From positions 207,501 through 271,500 of the forward strand of contig NZ_JAMQBK010000029.1 of NCBI RefSeq assembly GCF_023701485.1: a stretch of 64,000 nucleotides of DNA, given 5' to 3'. The position numbers and the translations under genes are program-made. This DNA comes from Aporhodopirellula aestuarii. Lineage in GTDB: Bacteria; Planctomycetota; Planctomycetia; Pirellulales; Pirellulaceae. The notes beneath the pieces were generated by a model, which was not told the origin of the DNA, did not search any database, and saw only the letters and a program-made list of their open reading frames with translations. Positions 55,084 to 63,693 of the stretch are shown here, piece by piece. How positions within the stretch are numbered: the first letter of the stretch is position 1; each line of letters starts with the position of its first letter.

Positions 55084-55826
55084 GGTGCTTCCTTTCGCGA
55101 AGAACCATTTCCTTGAGAAAACGCGTGGGGGCGAGTGGTCGCGAAGTTTGGACGTTCCACAGTCGCGAACGCCTTGCCGTATTCGGCACGTGCGTAGGCC
55201 AACAGATATTCGGGTTGGTCGTTTCGATTTCCCGTATCAATCCCATGACCGTCATTCGACGATGCGGGTTGCGATCGGTTTTGTCTGACCAGCCGATCGA
55301 GTTTTTCAATCGCCAACTCATAGGCGTATTGGGCGGTCGTCCGCTGTCCGTTGGTCAGTGCCCGGCGGGCGTTGCGTACCAGCGACTTGGCTTCGGCGAT
55401 TTCATCGGAACGCGACCGTTCGTTACCAGCGGTGTTTGTCCCTGTGACGGCTCGCCCCCGTTTGCGGTCGTGCGGATCGTAACCGAGGATTTGCCGATCC
55501 ATCTCATCGAGGTCAATGATGGTGACCGACGCCGAGACCCCTCCAGCGGAGCCTCGTGAACTCAGATTGCTGCCGGGAAGATTCGGAAGAAGGGGAATCC
55601 CGCGTGATGACGACGACATCGCCGACGAGCGGTTCCCGCCTAGAAATGCACTGCCCTGATCCGGCACCAAGACGCCCCCGCTGTACGAAAACTGCCGGAT
55701 GGCGGGCAACTGAACCGTTTGCCCGCACGAGGGGCGAACGTCGCAGATCGCCAAAAGGCCCAGAAAAACGGTGCTCGCGAGAGCGGAATGCAGCAATGAG
55801 ACCGCCCACGGTCGTGAACATTTCAT
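55080..55826 (-). CDS. exported protein of unknown function, coupled to the T2SS-F gene
   Basis: The frame is open to 55916, but the ATG at 55826 (MKCSRPWAVSLLHSALAST) starts a signal peptide with a cleavage area around RPSCGQTVQLP. The mature part is Ser/Gly-rich at first (SSSSRGIPLLPNLPGSNLS). It then has VTIIDLDEMDRQILGYD and a helical stretch EIAEAKSLVRNARRALTNGQ...YAYELAIEKLDRLV that looks like a single TPR-like helix pair. No family is recognised. Its stop overlaps the T2SSF start by four bases, suggesting a joint role in secretion or pilus assembly. Confidence 0.6.
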   Translation of the reverse strand: MKCSRPWAVSLLHSALASTVFLGLLAICDVRPSCGQTVQLPAIRQFSYSGGVLVPDQGSAFLGGNRSSAMSSSSRGIPLLPNLPGSNLSSRGSAGGVSASVTIIDLDEMDRQILGYDPHDRKRGRAVTGTNTAGNERSRSDEIAEAKSLVRNARRALTNGQRTTAQYAYELAIEKLDRLVRQNRSQPASSNDGHGIDTGNRNDQPEYLLAYARAEYGKAFATVERPNFATTRPHAFSQGNGSSRKEAP

Positions 55827-55969
55827 CGTTTGTTTCCCCCGCACTGGAACACACTCCCCGTAGAAAATTCGGGATGGCCGATCCAGGATCATAGCCAGCC
55901 GGCCCTGAACTGTCATTCTAGCCGGATTGGCGAATCGATGTCGCCGAGGCGTCTGCCTGCGTTCACTCG

Positions 55970-57430
55970 TCAGGCGAGGATGCCCTGGACCAATTCGCCA
56001 TGAACGTCCGTCAGGCGATAATCGCGACCTTGGAAGCGATACGTCAAACGTTTGTGATCGAACCCGAGGAGGTGCAGGATGGTCGCGTGGAGATCGTGCA
56101 CATGCACCGGGTTTTCGGCGACATCAAAACCGAGTTCGTCGGTGCTGCCGTAAACCGTGCCCGCTTTCAAACCACCGCCCGCCATCCACATCGAAAACGC
56201 GTTGGGGTGATGGTCGCGGCCGTCGTCGCCGCCTTGGACCATCGGCGTTCGTCCAAACTCGCCACCCCAAATCACCAAAGTTTCATCGAGCATTCCTTGT
56301 TGCTTCAAATCCTTCACAAGTGCCGCGCAAGCTTGATCGGTCTTCTCGCAGTTGGCTTTCAAGCCCGCGGTGAGCCCGCCGTGTTGATCCCATGACTCAT
56401 GGAACAATTGCACAAATCGAACGCCCCGCTGAACCAATCTGCGAGCCAACAAGCAATTGTTCGCAAACGACATCGTGCCGGGCTCGGCGCCGTAGAGTTT
56501 GAGCATCGCTTCGGATTCATCGGCGAGATTCATCACCTCCGGTGCACTCGATTGCATCCGGAACGCCATCTCGTAGGAGTTCACACGGGTCGCGATTTCG
56601 GGGTCGCCGACGACATCGAGTCTTTTTCGATTGAGTTCATTGACTGCGCGGAGCGTGCTCCGCTGCGTCTGCTCGTTCATTCCGGGCGGGTTCGAAAGAT
56701 ACAGCACCGGATCACCACTGCTGCGGAACTCGACACCCGAATGCAGCGTCGGCAGAAAACCCGAGTTCCAGTTCCCCGCACCGGCGCTGGGACCTTTGGT
56801 GCCGCTGTTGAAAACAACGTATGCCGGCAAGTCCTTTGATTCACTGCCGAGACCGTAGGTCAACCATGATCCCATGCTCGGCCGGCCGAATTGTTGCGAC
56901 CCCGTGCTCATCATCAATTGCGCCGGGGCGTGATTGAACGCATCGGTTTTCATCGACCGGATCAAGCAAATGTCGTCGAGCACACCTGCGGTATGCGGCA
57001 GCAGTTCGCTGATTTCGGTACCCGATTGCCCATGTTTGGCAAATTTAAATCGAGGACCGAGCAGTTTCGAGTTGGGATTGATGAACGCCGCGCGATAACC
57101 GTCAAGGAGTTCGGCCGGCGGCAGCGTTCCGTCGAGACGTTCGAGTTGGGGTTTGTAGTCGAACATCTCGAACTGACTCGGCCCGCCACCCATGAACAGC
57201 AGAATGACGTTTTTGATCTTGGCCGGGAAATGTGGTTGCTTTGGCGCCATCGGGTTGGTCGCCGTTGGATCGAGAGCGGATGCCGTCTGGTCCGACGCCA
57301 GTCCTGATTCCGCGAGCAACGTCGTCAGCGCGATATGCCCCAGTCCGATTCGGCACTGACGCAATAGCCAATCGCGTCGAGCGAGACGGGTTGCATTTTC
57401 AGTCATGCTGGAAGTGGAATTGCTGCTCAT
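55970..57430 (-). CDS. DUF1501 protein (long form)
   Basis: The ATG at 57430 gives 486 residues. The N-terminus contains LARRDWLLRQCRIGLGHIAL, a Tat-like leader. The body has NVILLFMGGGPSQFEMFDYKP, ELLDGYRAAFINPNSKLLG, NNCLLARRLVQRGVRFVQL, DQHGGLTAGL and WGGEFGRTPMVQGGDDGRDHHP, closing with YRLTDVHGELVQGIL. It belongs to a different subgroup from the DUF1501 protein at 49946. The start overlaps the stop of the upstream PSCyt gene by four bases, the standard coupled arrangement of these pairs. The activity is not established. Confidence 0.92.
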   Translation of the reverse strand: MSSNSTSSMTENATRLARRDWLLRQCRIGLGHIALTTLLAESGLASDQTASALDPTATNPMAPKQPHFPAKIKNVILLFMGGGPSQFEMFDYKPQLERLDGTLPPAELLDGYRAAFINPNSKLLGPRFKFAKHGQSGTEISELLPHTAGVLDDICLIRSMKTDAFNHAPAQLMMSTGSQQFGRPSMGSWLTYGLGSESKDLPAYVVFNSGTKGPSAGAGNWNSGFLPTLHSGVEFRSSGDPVLYLSNPPGMNEQTQRSTLRAVNELNRKRLDVVGDPEIATRVNSYEMAFRMQSSAPEVMNLADESEAMLKLYGAEPGTMSFANNCLLARRLVQRGVRFVQLFHESWDQHGGLTAGLKANCEKTDQACAALVKDLKQQGMLDETLVIWGGEFGRTPMVQGGDDGRDHHPNAFSMWMAGGGLKAGTVYGSTDELGFDVAENPVHVHDLHATILHLLGFDHKRLTYRFQGRDYRLTDVHGELVQGILA

Positions 57431-60400
57431 GATTTTGTAATCGTTTCGTCAAGGTTCAAAATCGTGCGGCTGACGACAATCCATGCAGCCAACTCAGCAG
57501 GTGTTTGTCCGGTCAATTGCAAACACGATGCAAAAGGGACACCGGTAATTTGTTCGAGGCGTTGATTGAGTTCTTCGTTCGGTGCCGAGTCGGAATCGGC
57601 TTGAAACGCCGCACGCTGTTCATCGAGTAACCGTTCCAGGATTTCAATCTCCTCCGCGTCTGGCGTTCGGCTGGTGCATAAACGAAACGCGAAGACAATC
57701 CGCTCGCGGTCGAGTTGGATGGGGCCACAGTCTTCGGGCTGCGTCGCAGGCGAGATGTCACGCAGTGTCCTTGTCGCGAGTCCCCGGGCGGAATCGACAA
57801 ATTGTGGTTCGTTGAGCATCACGAGAGCTTGCAGCGGCGTGTTGCTTCGTTCGCGACGCACGCATGCGGCGTCCCCTTTGGGAGCGTCGAATACTTGCAG
57901 GGGCGGATACGGGATGCTGCGATACTGGTGGACATAGAGCGACCGACGATACTGCGACGCGTCTTGATCCAAGGTCCACATTTTGGGGCCGTAGCTGGTT
58001 GGTGGTTCGAATAGAAATCGAGGAGCCGGCGGATAAATGCTCGGCCCACCGACTTCGGTGTTGAGCAGACCACTGGCCGACAACGCGATATCGCGAACCA
58101 TTTCTGCTTCGACACGATAGCGTGGCCCGCGCGTTAGCCATTCATTGCTCGGGTCGTCACTCCATGCTTCCGGCGGTGCGATCGAAGATTGCCGATAGGT
58201 GGCCGAGTTAACGATCAGGCGATGGATGTGTTTCAAATTCCAACCGCTGTCGATCAGTTCGCGAGCGAGAAAGTCGAGCAGTTCCGGGTGCGACGGTGCA
58301 ACCGATTGGTAACCAAAGTCCTCCGCCGTCGTGACCAGGCCACGGCCAAAATACGCCTGCCAAATTCGATTGACGATTACTCGTGGCGTCGTCGGGGAAT
58401 CTCGGGAAACCAGCCAACGGGCGAACCGGAGACGATCGGGCTCGTTTGTCGAGGGCATTGGGTGCAAGAATGCGGGGGCCTCCGGTTTGACCGGCTCCAG
58501 AGGACTGAGGAAATCTCCGCGGTCGAGCACGAACGTTTCGCGAGCGGCACCTTTGGAAACGGCAACCAACTGCGATGCCGTTTCAGGATACTGCTTCCAA
58601 AGCGATTCGATTTCGGAGTTTTCTTTTGCCAGCGAATCTTGAGTTAATCGCCACTCTGAAAACAGCTGATTCCACTGGGCGGCTGAGCGTTCTTCCGCCG
58701 GGATGCTGAGGACGGGAAGAACACTCGTGTTGATCGTCGTATCGGGAAGCGTGTCACTATCTGTGACGCTGAACCGATAACGGGCGATAAGAAAGTTTTG
58801 GTTGTCGTCGCTGTTCCAGCCGCCGTGCCGTTGCACCATCGTGAATGTCAACGTCGCCTCACCATCGACGACGATGGGGGATTCGGGGATGAAAATCGCG
58901 TGACGGGGTTGGTTATTGCGTCCGGGATCGAGGTCGGTCGTCCATGCTGATTTTTCATCTCCATCGATCGCAAATTCGACCGGTCCGACAAACCGGTCGT
59001 CATTTTCGGCGTCTTTAATGCGGTATCGCGGTTTAAGATCGCGGCGTGGTGGATTGACGTCCGAAATCGCGCGGACAAATTTGACTTCGATCGCCTCGGC
59101 GTCTTTCGCGGTCGGTTGGATTTTGAGTTGGAACTCCGAGAGCGCGCCCGTGCCGTCGACGCTGCGTCCCGGACCGCCGCGCGGCAATTGCGGGTGCGTC
59201 AACGCGTCGAGACGCACCGCGGTGATCGTTCCGACATGCGTGGTCAGTGAAAAGTCATCGCTCGCTTTTGACGGTGCGTAGCTTTCGCTGATGATCGAAC
59301 CGTCCTCGAGCATGCCAAATTTCTGACCTCCGAACGGGACCGTCGTGGGCTTCATCACCGTCCATGTGGGCTGTTTCGCGGCGAGAGAATCCGCCCACGC
59401 GGAAACCTTTTCCTTCCAATCCGGCGTGCCGAGGCGGAGCCGGTCTTCGATCTTCGCGATCGAATCTAAAATCGTGTCGCGATTGTCAGCCTGTTCGGGC
59501 GTGTATACCGAGATGCAACCTTCATGGAAGTCGTTGAGTGCGGCGAACATTTGATAATATTCGGCATGGCTGATCGGGTCGTACTTATGCGTATGACACT
59601 GCGCGCACTGGGTCGTGATCCCGAGAATCGCTTTGCCGATCGCATCCATTCGGTCGAACATTCCTTCGACACGAAATTGCTCCGGGTCCACACCGCCTTC
59701 CTCATTGGTCATCGAATTCCGCAGAAACCCGGTCGCAACCCGCTGGCTCTGCGTCGCCCCTGGGAGCAAGTCGCCGGCGATTTGTTCGACGACAAATTGA
59801 TCGTACGGCAGGTCGCGATTCATCGCGTCGATGACCCAGTCGCGATAGAACCAAACCGAACGCGGAAGGTCTTTTTCATAGCCCGCCGAGTCGGAATACC
59901 TAGCCGCATCGAGCCACCATCGCGCCCATCGCTCGCCGAAGTGCGGCGAGTCGATGAGTTGGTCGATCAATGCATCAATGGCAGCGGCGGGGACATTTGC
60001 GGAAACAACTTCGTCGAGCTGTGTGATGGTCGGTGGTAAACCGACGAGGTCGAGCGAAAGTCGACGGGCGAGCGTTTCGGGGGTGGCGGGCGGCGATGGA
60101 GAAAGCGAACGTGATTCCAGTTCAGCCAAAATAAAATGGTCGATCTCATTGCGCGCCCAATCGGCATTTTGGATCTCCGGTAAATCGGGCCGCCGGGCAA
60201 CGACAAACGCCCAATGTTCATCATAGGACGCGTCCTGCGAGATCCAGCGGCGGAGGATTTCCGCTTCGCCGGCCGTGACCTTTCTACCGGTCGATGGCGG
60301 GGGCATGACGAAGTCAGGATCATCACTCGTGATGCGGGCAATCAACTCGCTCTCGTCTGGGTGACCGGGGACGATCGCGGATGACTCGATTGCCGAGGTG

Positions 60401-60600
60401 CGGTTGTCTAAACGCAGTCCCGCTTCGCGAGTCCCTTCATCAGGCCCATGGCACAGAAAACACTTGTCGGACAACAGGTTGCGTACTTCCGCGTTGAAAT
60501 CGACCCGCTCTCCCGCCCGGACGACCCCGGTGAGAGTAAACGCCACCAGAATACAGGCGGTTGGCGACGGTGCACGGAAAGGCAGTGATCGAGGACTCAT
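57427..60600 (-). CDS. PSCyt1-DUF1549-DUF1553 cytochrome-type protein
   Basis: The frame runs to 60867, but the ATG at 60600 gives MSPRSLPFRAPSPTACILVA, a signal peptide; an ATG at 60690 is a second choice. The mature protein (about 1030 residues) has a PSCyt1 domain with the haem motif KCFLCHGPDEGTREAGLRLD. DUF1549 follows with LDLVGLPPTITQLDE, HFGERWARWWLDAARYSDS and a second haem motif TTQCAQCHTHKYDP. Then comes a beta-rich insert (about 350-690), then DUF1553 with PTTPRVIVNRIWQAYFGRGLV, SHPELLDFLARELIDSGWNLK and RSNTPLQALVMLNEPQFVDSA. It is probably periplasmic and paired with DUF1501 downstream. This class is frequent in planctomycetes and is usually tied to polysaccharide or sugar oxidation by context. 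Confidence 0.93.
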   Translation of the reverse strand: MSPRSLPFRAPSPTACILVAFTLTGVVRAGERVDFNAEVRNLLSDKCFLCHGPDEGTREAGLRLDNRTSAIESSAIVPGHPDESELIARITSDDPDFVMPPPSTGRKVTAGEAEILRRWISQDASYDEHWAFVVARRPDLPEIQNADWARNEIDHFILAELESRSLSPSPPATPETLARRLSLDLVGLPPTITQLDEVVSANVPAAAIDALIDQLIDSPHFGERWARWWLDAARYSDSAGYEKDLPRSVWFYRDWVIDAMNRDLPYDQFVVEQIAGDLLPGATQSQRVATGFLRNSMTNEEGGVDPEQFRVEGMFDRMDAIGKAILGITTQCAQCHTHKYDPISHAEYYQMFAALNDFHEGCISVYTPEQADNRDTILDSIAKIEDRLRLGTPDWKEKVSAWADSLAAKQPTWTVMKPTTVPFGGQKFGMLEDGSIISESYAPSKASDDFSLTTHVGTITAVRLDALTHPQLPRGGPGRSVDGTGALSEFQLKIQPTAKDAEAIEVKFVRAISDVNPPRRDLKPRYRIKDAENDDRFVGPVEFAIDGDEKSAWTTDLDPGRNNQPRHAIFIPESPIVVDGEATLTFTMVQRHGGWNSDDNQNFLIARYRFSVTDSDTLPDTTINTSVLPVLSIPAEERSAAQWNQLFSEWRLTQDSLAKENSEIESLWKQYPETASQLVAVSKGAARETFVLDRGDFLSPLEPVKPEAPAFLHPMPSTNEPDRLRFARWLVSRDSPTTPRVIVNRIWQAYFGRGLVTTAEDFGYQSVAPSHPELLDFLARELIDSGWNLKHIHRLIVNSATYRQSSIAPPEAWSDDPSNEWLTRGPRYRVEAEMVRDIALSASGLLNTEVGGPSIYPPAPRFLFEPPTSYGPKMWTLDQDASQYRRSLYVHQYRSIPYPPLQVFDAPKGDAACVRRERSNTPLQALVMLNEPQFVDSARGLATRTLRDISPATQPEDCGPIQLDRERIVFAFRLCTSRTPDAEEIEILERLLDEQRAAFQADSDSAPNEELNQRLEQITGVPFASCLQLTGQTPAELAAWIVVSRTILNLDETITKS

Positions 60601-60993
60601 ACGGTGTTCGCAGACTCGGTTCAGACGCACGTCAGCAAAGCGGTCGATCGATGGGTGCGTTTGAGAGGGAATTCGACGGTGGGTACGTTCCATCAACTCT
60701 AGTTTGTAAAAAGTGGTCCGGAACACGTTTTGATTCCGGTTTGTTCCACCACAAGTGCTTCGTCTAACCTGAATTTGCGGGTTGTCGGAACCGGAGAGGA
60801 CTCGCGTCCTGCCGCCAAAAGGCTTAGCGGAACAGCGCAAGCCGTCCCGTCTCACCCTCATTTTCAATGTTGATATAGCACTACCCTTATTGAAATGCGA
60901 TCAGAACGGTAAGCCTAGTGGTAAATTGCGCTCGCTGCCCCATGTTTTTCCCGTAATGTCGATAACAACACCCTCGAGTCGCCCCAATCCGTC
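60601..60993. other. intergenic with a dispersed repeat
   Basis: The region separates the PSCyt gene (minus) from the GGCT-like gene (plus). The left 90 bp may be coding if the PSCyt gene starts at 60690. Copy B of the palindromic element lies at 60826-60883. Confidence 0.5.
60826..60883. repeat. dispersed palindromic element, copy B
   Basis: AGCGGAACAGCGCAAGCCGT followed by a tail TCTCACCC...ATAGCACTA aligns over about 58 bp with copy A at 32003-32059, at roughly 80% or better by eye. The preceding CTCGCGTCCTGCCGC (from 60801) looks like a decayed left arm. Confidence 0.65.
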
Positions 60994-61452
60994 ATGCACG
61001 CCTTCGCCCAAACAGAGCCCATCGACAGCTTTTTTGTGTACGGAACTTTGTGTCGAGGTCAGTGCCGAGAAAAATGCTGGCCGTTCCCACCGATCGAAGT
61101 CACGCCGGGGTGGGTCCACGGAACTTTGTTTGATCGTGCCGACTACCCCGCCATGACCCCAGGCGAAGACCGCGTCACCGGCGAACTGTGGCGGTTCGCA
61201 AGGGAGGTCATGGACCAAGTCTTGCAAGTGATCGACGAAGTGGAGGGAACCGATCAACCCGGATGCCCTAATCTCTATGACCGCGTGACCTGTGACGTTT
61301 TCACCATCGAGTCCGTCGCTCGGGAAAATGTCGTTGAAGCGGATTGTTTGACCAGGGCGTGGGGATACCACTACAGCACACCACCGGAACTCGACGGTTT
61401 TGTCCGGATTCGCCCCACGCCGCTGTTGACGGTGAGTTGGCCGCCAAAATAA
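60994..61452 (+). CDS. gamma-glutamylcyclotransferase-like (AIG2/GGCT fold) protein
   Basis: The ATG at 60994 gives 152 residues. The substrate loop motif is FFVYGTLCRGQC (the YGSL-type motif). Further family marks are GWVHGTLFDRADYPAMTPGED, VTGELWRF and the catalytic-type acid in VIDEVEGTD. The C-terminus has AWGYHYSTPPELDGFVRI. Members cyclise gamma-glutamyl amines to 5-oxoproline or act on related amides. The exact substrate is open. The extra cysteines in CRGQCREKCW are unusual for the family. It stands alone. Confidence 0.78.
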   Translation: MHAFAQTEPIDSFFVYGTLCRGQCREKCWPFPPIEVTPGWVHGTLFDRADYPAMTPGEDRVTGELWRFAREVMDQVLQVIDEVEGTDQPGCPNLYDRVTCDVFTIESVARENVVEADCLTRAWGYHYSTPPELDGFVRIRPTPLLTVSWPPK

Positions 61453-61638
61453 CGCCGGCGAGTCGTTCGGACCTGAGCCAACGGTGTGAGTTCGGGAAAG
61501 CGATCCCCGTGTCAGCCGATGACGTCCAATTTCACCTCGGACCGGTGACACGGTTACAATCAGATCGGCAGCGTTGGCTCAGTGATTGTGCTGATTGATC
61601 GCCAAAGCTGATTCAGTAACACAGGTGGGGAGCCTGAG

Positions 61639-62418
61639 ATGCGGTCTTATTTCTTTCTGATCGGTGTCCTGTGTTTGGTGTTTGCGGGGGTGCTGATGAG
61701 GCAACCGCAAGACGTTCCCGATCCTGTCGTCCAAACCGCCGCCAGTGATATCAGCGATCCTGACGAGTCGTATCTGCCGGTCTCGATCAACGGCAATGAC
61801 CTCGAATTGGATTTACCGCAATCTGAGCCGATCGAAATCACCTTCGAACATTTGCACCACGCCAACACCGAAGGTTTCGCCAACGCGGATGGTTTTGGTC
61901 TTTCTCGTGGCGGTCGGCATGTTCTCATGGGAGATGAGGCGGTTCGGTTTCTAGAAGATGCGATCATCGATGCTCCCGACTTGGCAGATCAGACCGCGAC
62001 CAACCCTTATGGTTTATGGGGCGCGTTGGGTGCCCGCGCCGAAAGCAAAGTGCACCCGGAATTGAAAGCGATGGCTGACCCGGATTTGGCGGCGAGCCAG
62101 TCCCCGGTGTGGAGATTGGATTCCGTCCAAGTGGTCAGTTTGGATCGATTCGAAAGCCCGGTCGCCTACGACGAAGAGGAACTGCCGACGATGGACGCGA
62201 TCAAGAATCGACTGATGCCGACTCGCTCGCTGAGTCCGTTCGAACTCGAGGCGGTCAAAAAACTGCGGAACGGTGACGAGTTGGTCAGTGATCGCAACTC
62301 TGAACAGCTGGTATTGGTCGGGGCGATCCGTGCGAACAACGCGTGTGTCGATTGTCATGCAGCCAAACCACTCGATTTACTCGGTGCGTTCACCTATCAC
62401 TTCTCTCGCCAGGAATAA
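61639..62418 (+). CDS. exported protein with a C-terminal CxxCH haem motif
   Basis: The ATG at 61639 gives 259 residues. MRSYFFLIGVLCLVFAGVLM is a signal peptide or membrane anchor. Residues 65-200 have no known family but include FEHLHHANTEGFANADGFGLSR and YGLWGALGARAESKVHPELK. The end carries C236-V-D-C239-H240 (NNACVDCHAAKPLDLLGAFTY), a single c-type haem site. The protein is probably a periplasmic mono-haem electron carrier or an enzyme with a haem tail. It may relate functionally to the PSCyt proteins at 51323 and 57427. No partner is adjacent. Confidence 0.65.
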   Translation: MRSYFFLIGVLCLVFAGVLMRQPQDVPDPVVQTAASDISDPDESYLPVSINGNDLELDLPQSEPIEITFEHLHHANTEGFANADGFGLSRGGRHVLMGDEAVRFLEDAIIDAPDLADQTATNPYGLWGALGARAESKVHPELKAMADPDLAASQSPVWRLDSVQVVSLDRFESPVAYDEEELPTMDAIKNRLMPTRSLSPFELEAVKKLRNGDELVSDRNSEQLVLVGAIRANNACVDCHAAKPLDLLGAFTYHFSRQE

Positions 62419-62427
62419 CTCGCAAAC

Positions 62428-62569
62428 GCCCTGCCCTGCCCTGCTCTGTAACGCGGGACGCGGCTCATTGCTAATATGGCCGGGGCTGTTCTGGCTTGCA
62501 CCGCCCTGCCCCTCTGCCCTGCCGCACCGGTCCCAAACTGCCGCACCCGTTCCCACCCTGCCCTGACCC
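62428..62569 (+). repeat. cluster of CCCTG-type short repeats
   Basis: Three copies lie in the 220-bp gap before the FAH gene: CGCCCTGCCCTGCCCTGC at 62428, CCGCCCTGCCCCTCTGCCCT at 62501 and CCCACCCTGCCCTGACCC at 62552. This is the densest patch of the family in the window. Confidence 0.65.
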
Positions 62570-62638
62570 GCGAGTGACTAGGTATGATCGAAGTCCGCGA
62601 TCAACTTCCTTCCGCCCTCCCTACCACGCACACGTCTC

Positions 62639-63538
62639 ATGGCCGCATTTTGTCGTTACGTTGAACCTTCCGGACGAATCCGTTTTGCGTTGTACCGGCA
62701 ACCCTCGCAAGGTGCATCGACTGTCGCGAAAGTCTGCCCGCTCGGCCTGATCACGGACGACGCGACCGAAGAATCGCTTGCAATCGAGAATCGAATCTTC
62801 GATTGGTCCCCCGAGCAGATCGCCGGTTTGCCTGAACCCGACGCGTCGCTGTGGATCGATGCCCCACCGAAGCTGTTGCCGCCGGTCAATCATCCCGAAA
62901 AGATCATTTGCATCGGATTGAACTATCTCGACCACGCGATCGAAACCGGATCGGAACCGCCTGAGTTGCCGGTAGTCTTTAGCAAATTCAACAGCAGCCT
63001 GATCGGACACGGAGATTCGATTGTCCTGCCCTCGCTCAGCCAAAAGGTAGACTACGAGGCGGAGCTTGTCGTTGTGATCGGTCGCCCTGCTCGTCACGTT
63101 AATAAAGCGGATGCGATGGACTACGTGTTCGGCTTCACCGCCGGACATGATGTGTCCGCTCGGGATTGGCAAAAGGGACGCCCCGGTGGCCAGTGGCTCC
63201 TCGGAAAAACGTTTGACACCTTCGCACCCGTCGGCCCGGCGATCGTCACCAAAGAACAGTTTGGTGACGGAGCGAATGCGAGCGTTAAGATGTACCTCGG
63301 CGAGGAATTGGCGCAGTCGAGCACGACGGCGCAGTTGATTTTTGATATCCCGTCGTTGATCTCGCACCTCAGCGGATTCGTCACGCTGCGTCCCGGAGAT
63401 TTGATCTTTACCGGCACGCCACCCGGTGTCGGTGCGGCACGCAAACCACCCCGCTTTCTGGCCGACGGCGACGTGTGTACCGTCGATATCGAAGGCATCG
63501 GTCGCTTGACCAATCCCTGCCGCGGCGAGAATTCTTAG
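62639..63538 (+). CDS. fumarylacetoacetate hydrolase (FAH) family protein
   Basis: The ATG at 62639 gives 299 residues. The family core is present: [48 protein letters not shown] with the two acidic metal ligands (E-x-E), [32 protein letters not shown] and [16 protein letters not shown]. Members break C-C bonds in 2-oxo or acylpyruvate compounds (acylpyruvase, ureidoglycolate lyase, oxaloacetate decarboxylase). The substrate cannot be chosen from sequence. The N-terminal 85 residues form the smaller FAH_N-type domain. It is convergent with the VOC gene across a perfect palindrome. Confidence 0.88.
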   Translation: MAAFCRYVEPSGRIRFALYRQPSQGASTVAKVCPLGLITDDATEESLAIENRIFDWSPEQIAGLPEPDASLWIDAPPKLLPPVNHPEKIICIGLNYLDHAIETGSEPPELPVVFSKFNSSLIGHGDSIVLPSLSQKVDYEAELVVVIGRPARHVNKADAMDYVFGFTAGHDVSARDWQKGRPGGQWLLGKTFDTFAPVGPAIVTKEQFGDGANASVKMYLGEELAQSSTTAQLIFDIPSLISHLSGFVTLRPGDLIFTGTPPGVGAARKPPRFLADGDVCTVDIEGIGRLTNPCRGENS

Positions 63539-63577
63539 TTTGGCCGATGGGACATCGATTGTTTTAGTAACGTTTTT

Positions 63578-63635
63578 AGCGGAACGGCGCGAGCCGTCCG
63601 GTCCCGCGTTACCGGACGGCTCGCGCCGTTCCGCT
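63578..63635. repeat. perfect 25-bp inverted repeat, palindromic element copy C
   Basis: The arm 63578-63602 (AGCGGAACGGCGCGAGCCGT plus CCGGT) is the exact reverse complement of 63611-63635, with the 8-base loop CCCGCGTT. It shares its core with copies A and B and lies between two convergent genes, where it can also act as a terminator. Confidence 0.85.
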
Positions 63636-63693
63636 TCATTTGAAATCCCACAGTTATACAATCGACGTCCCATGTGAGTACGCCGTCTACCGT

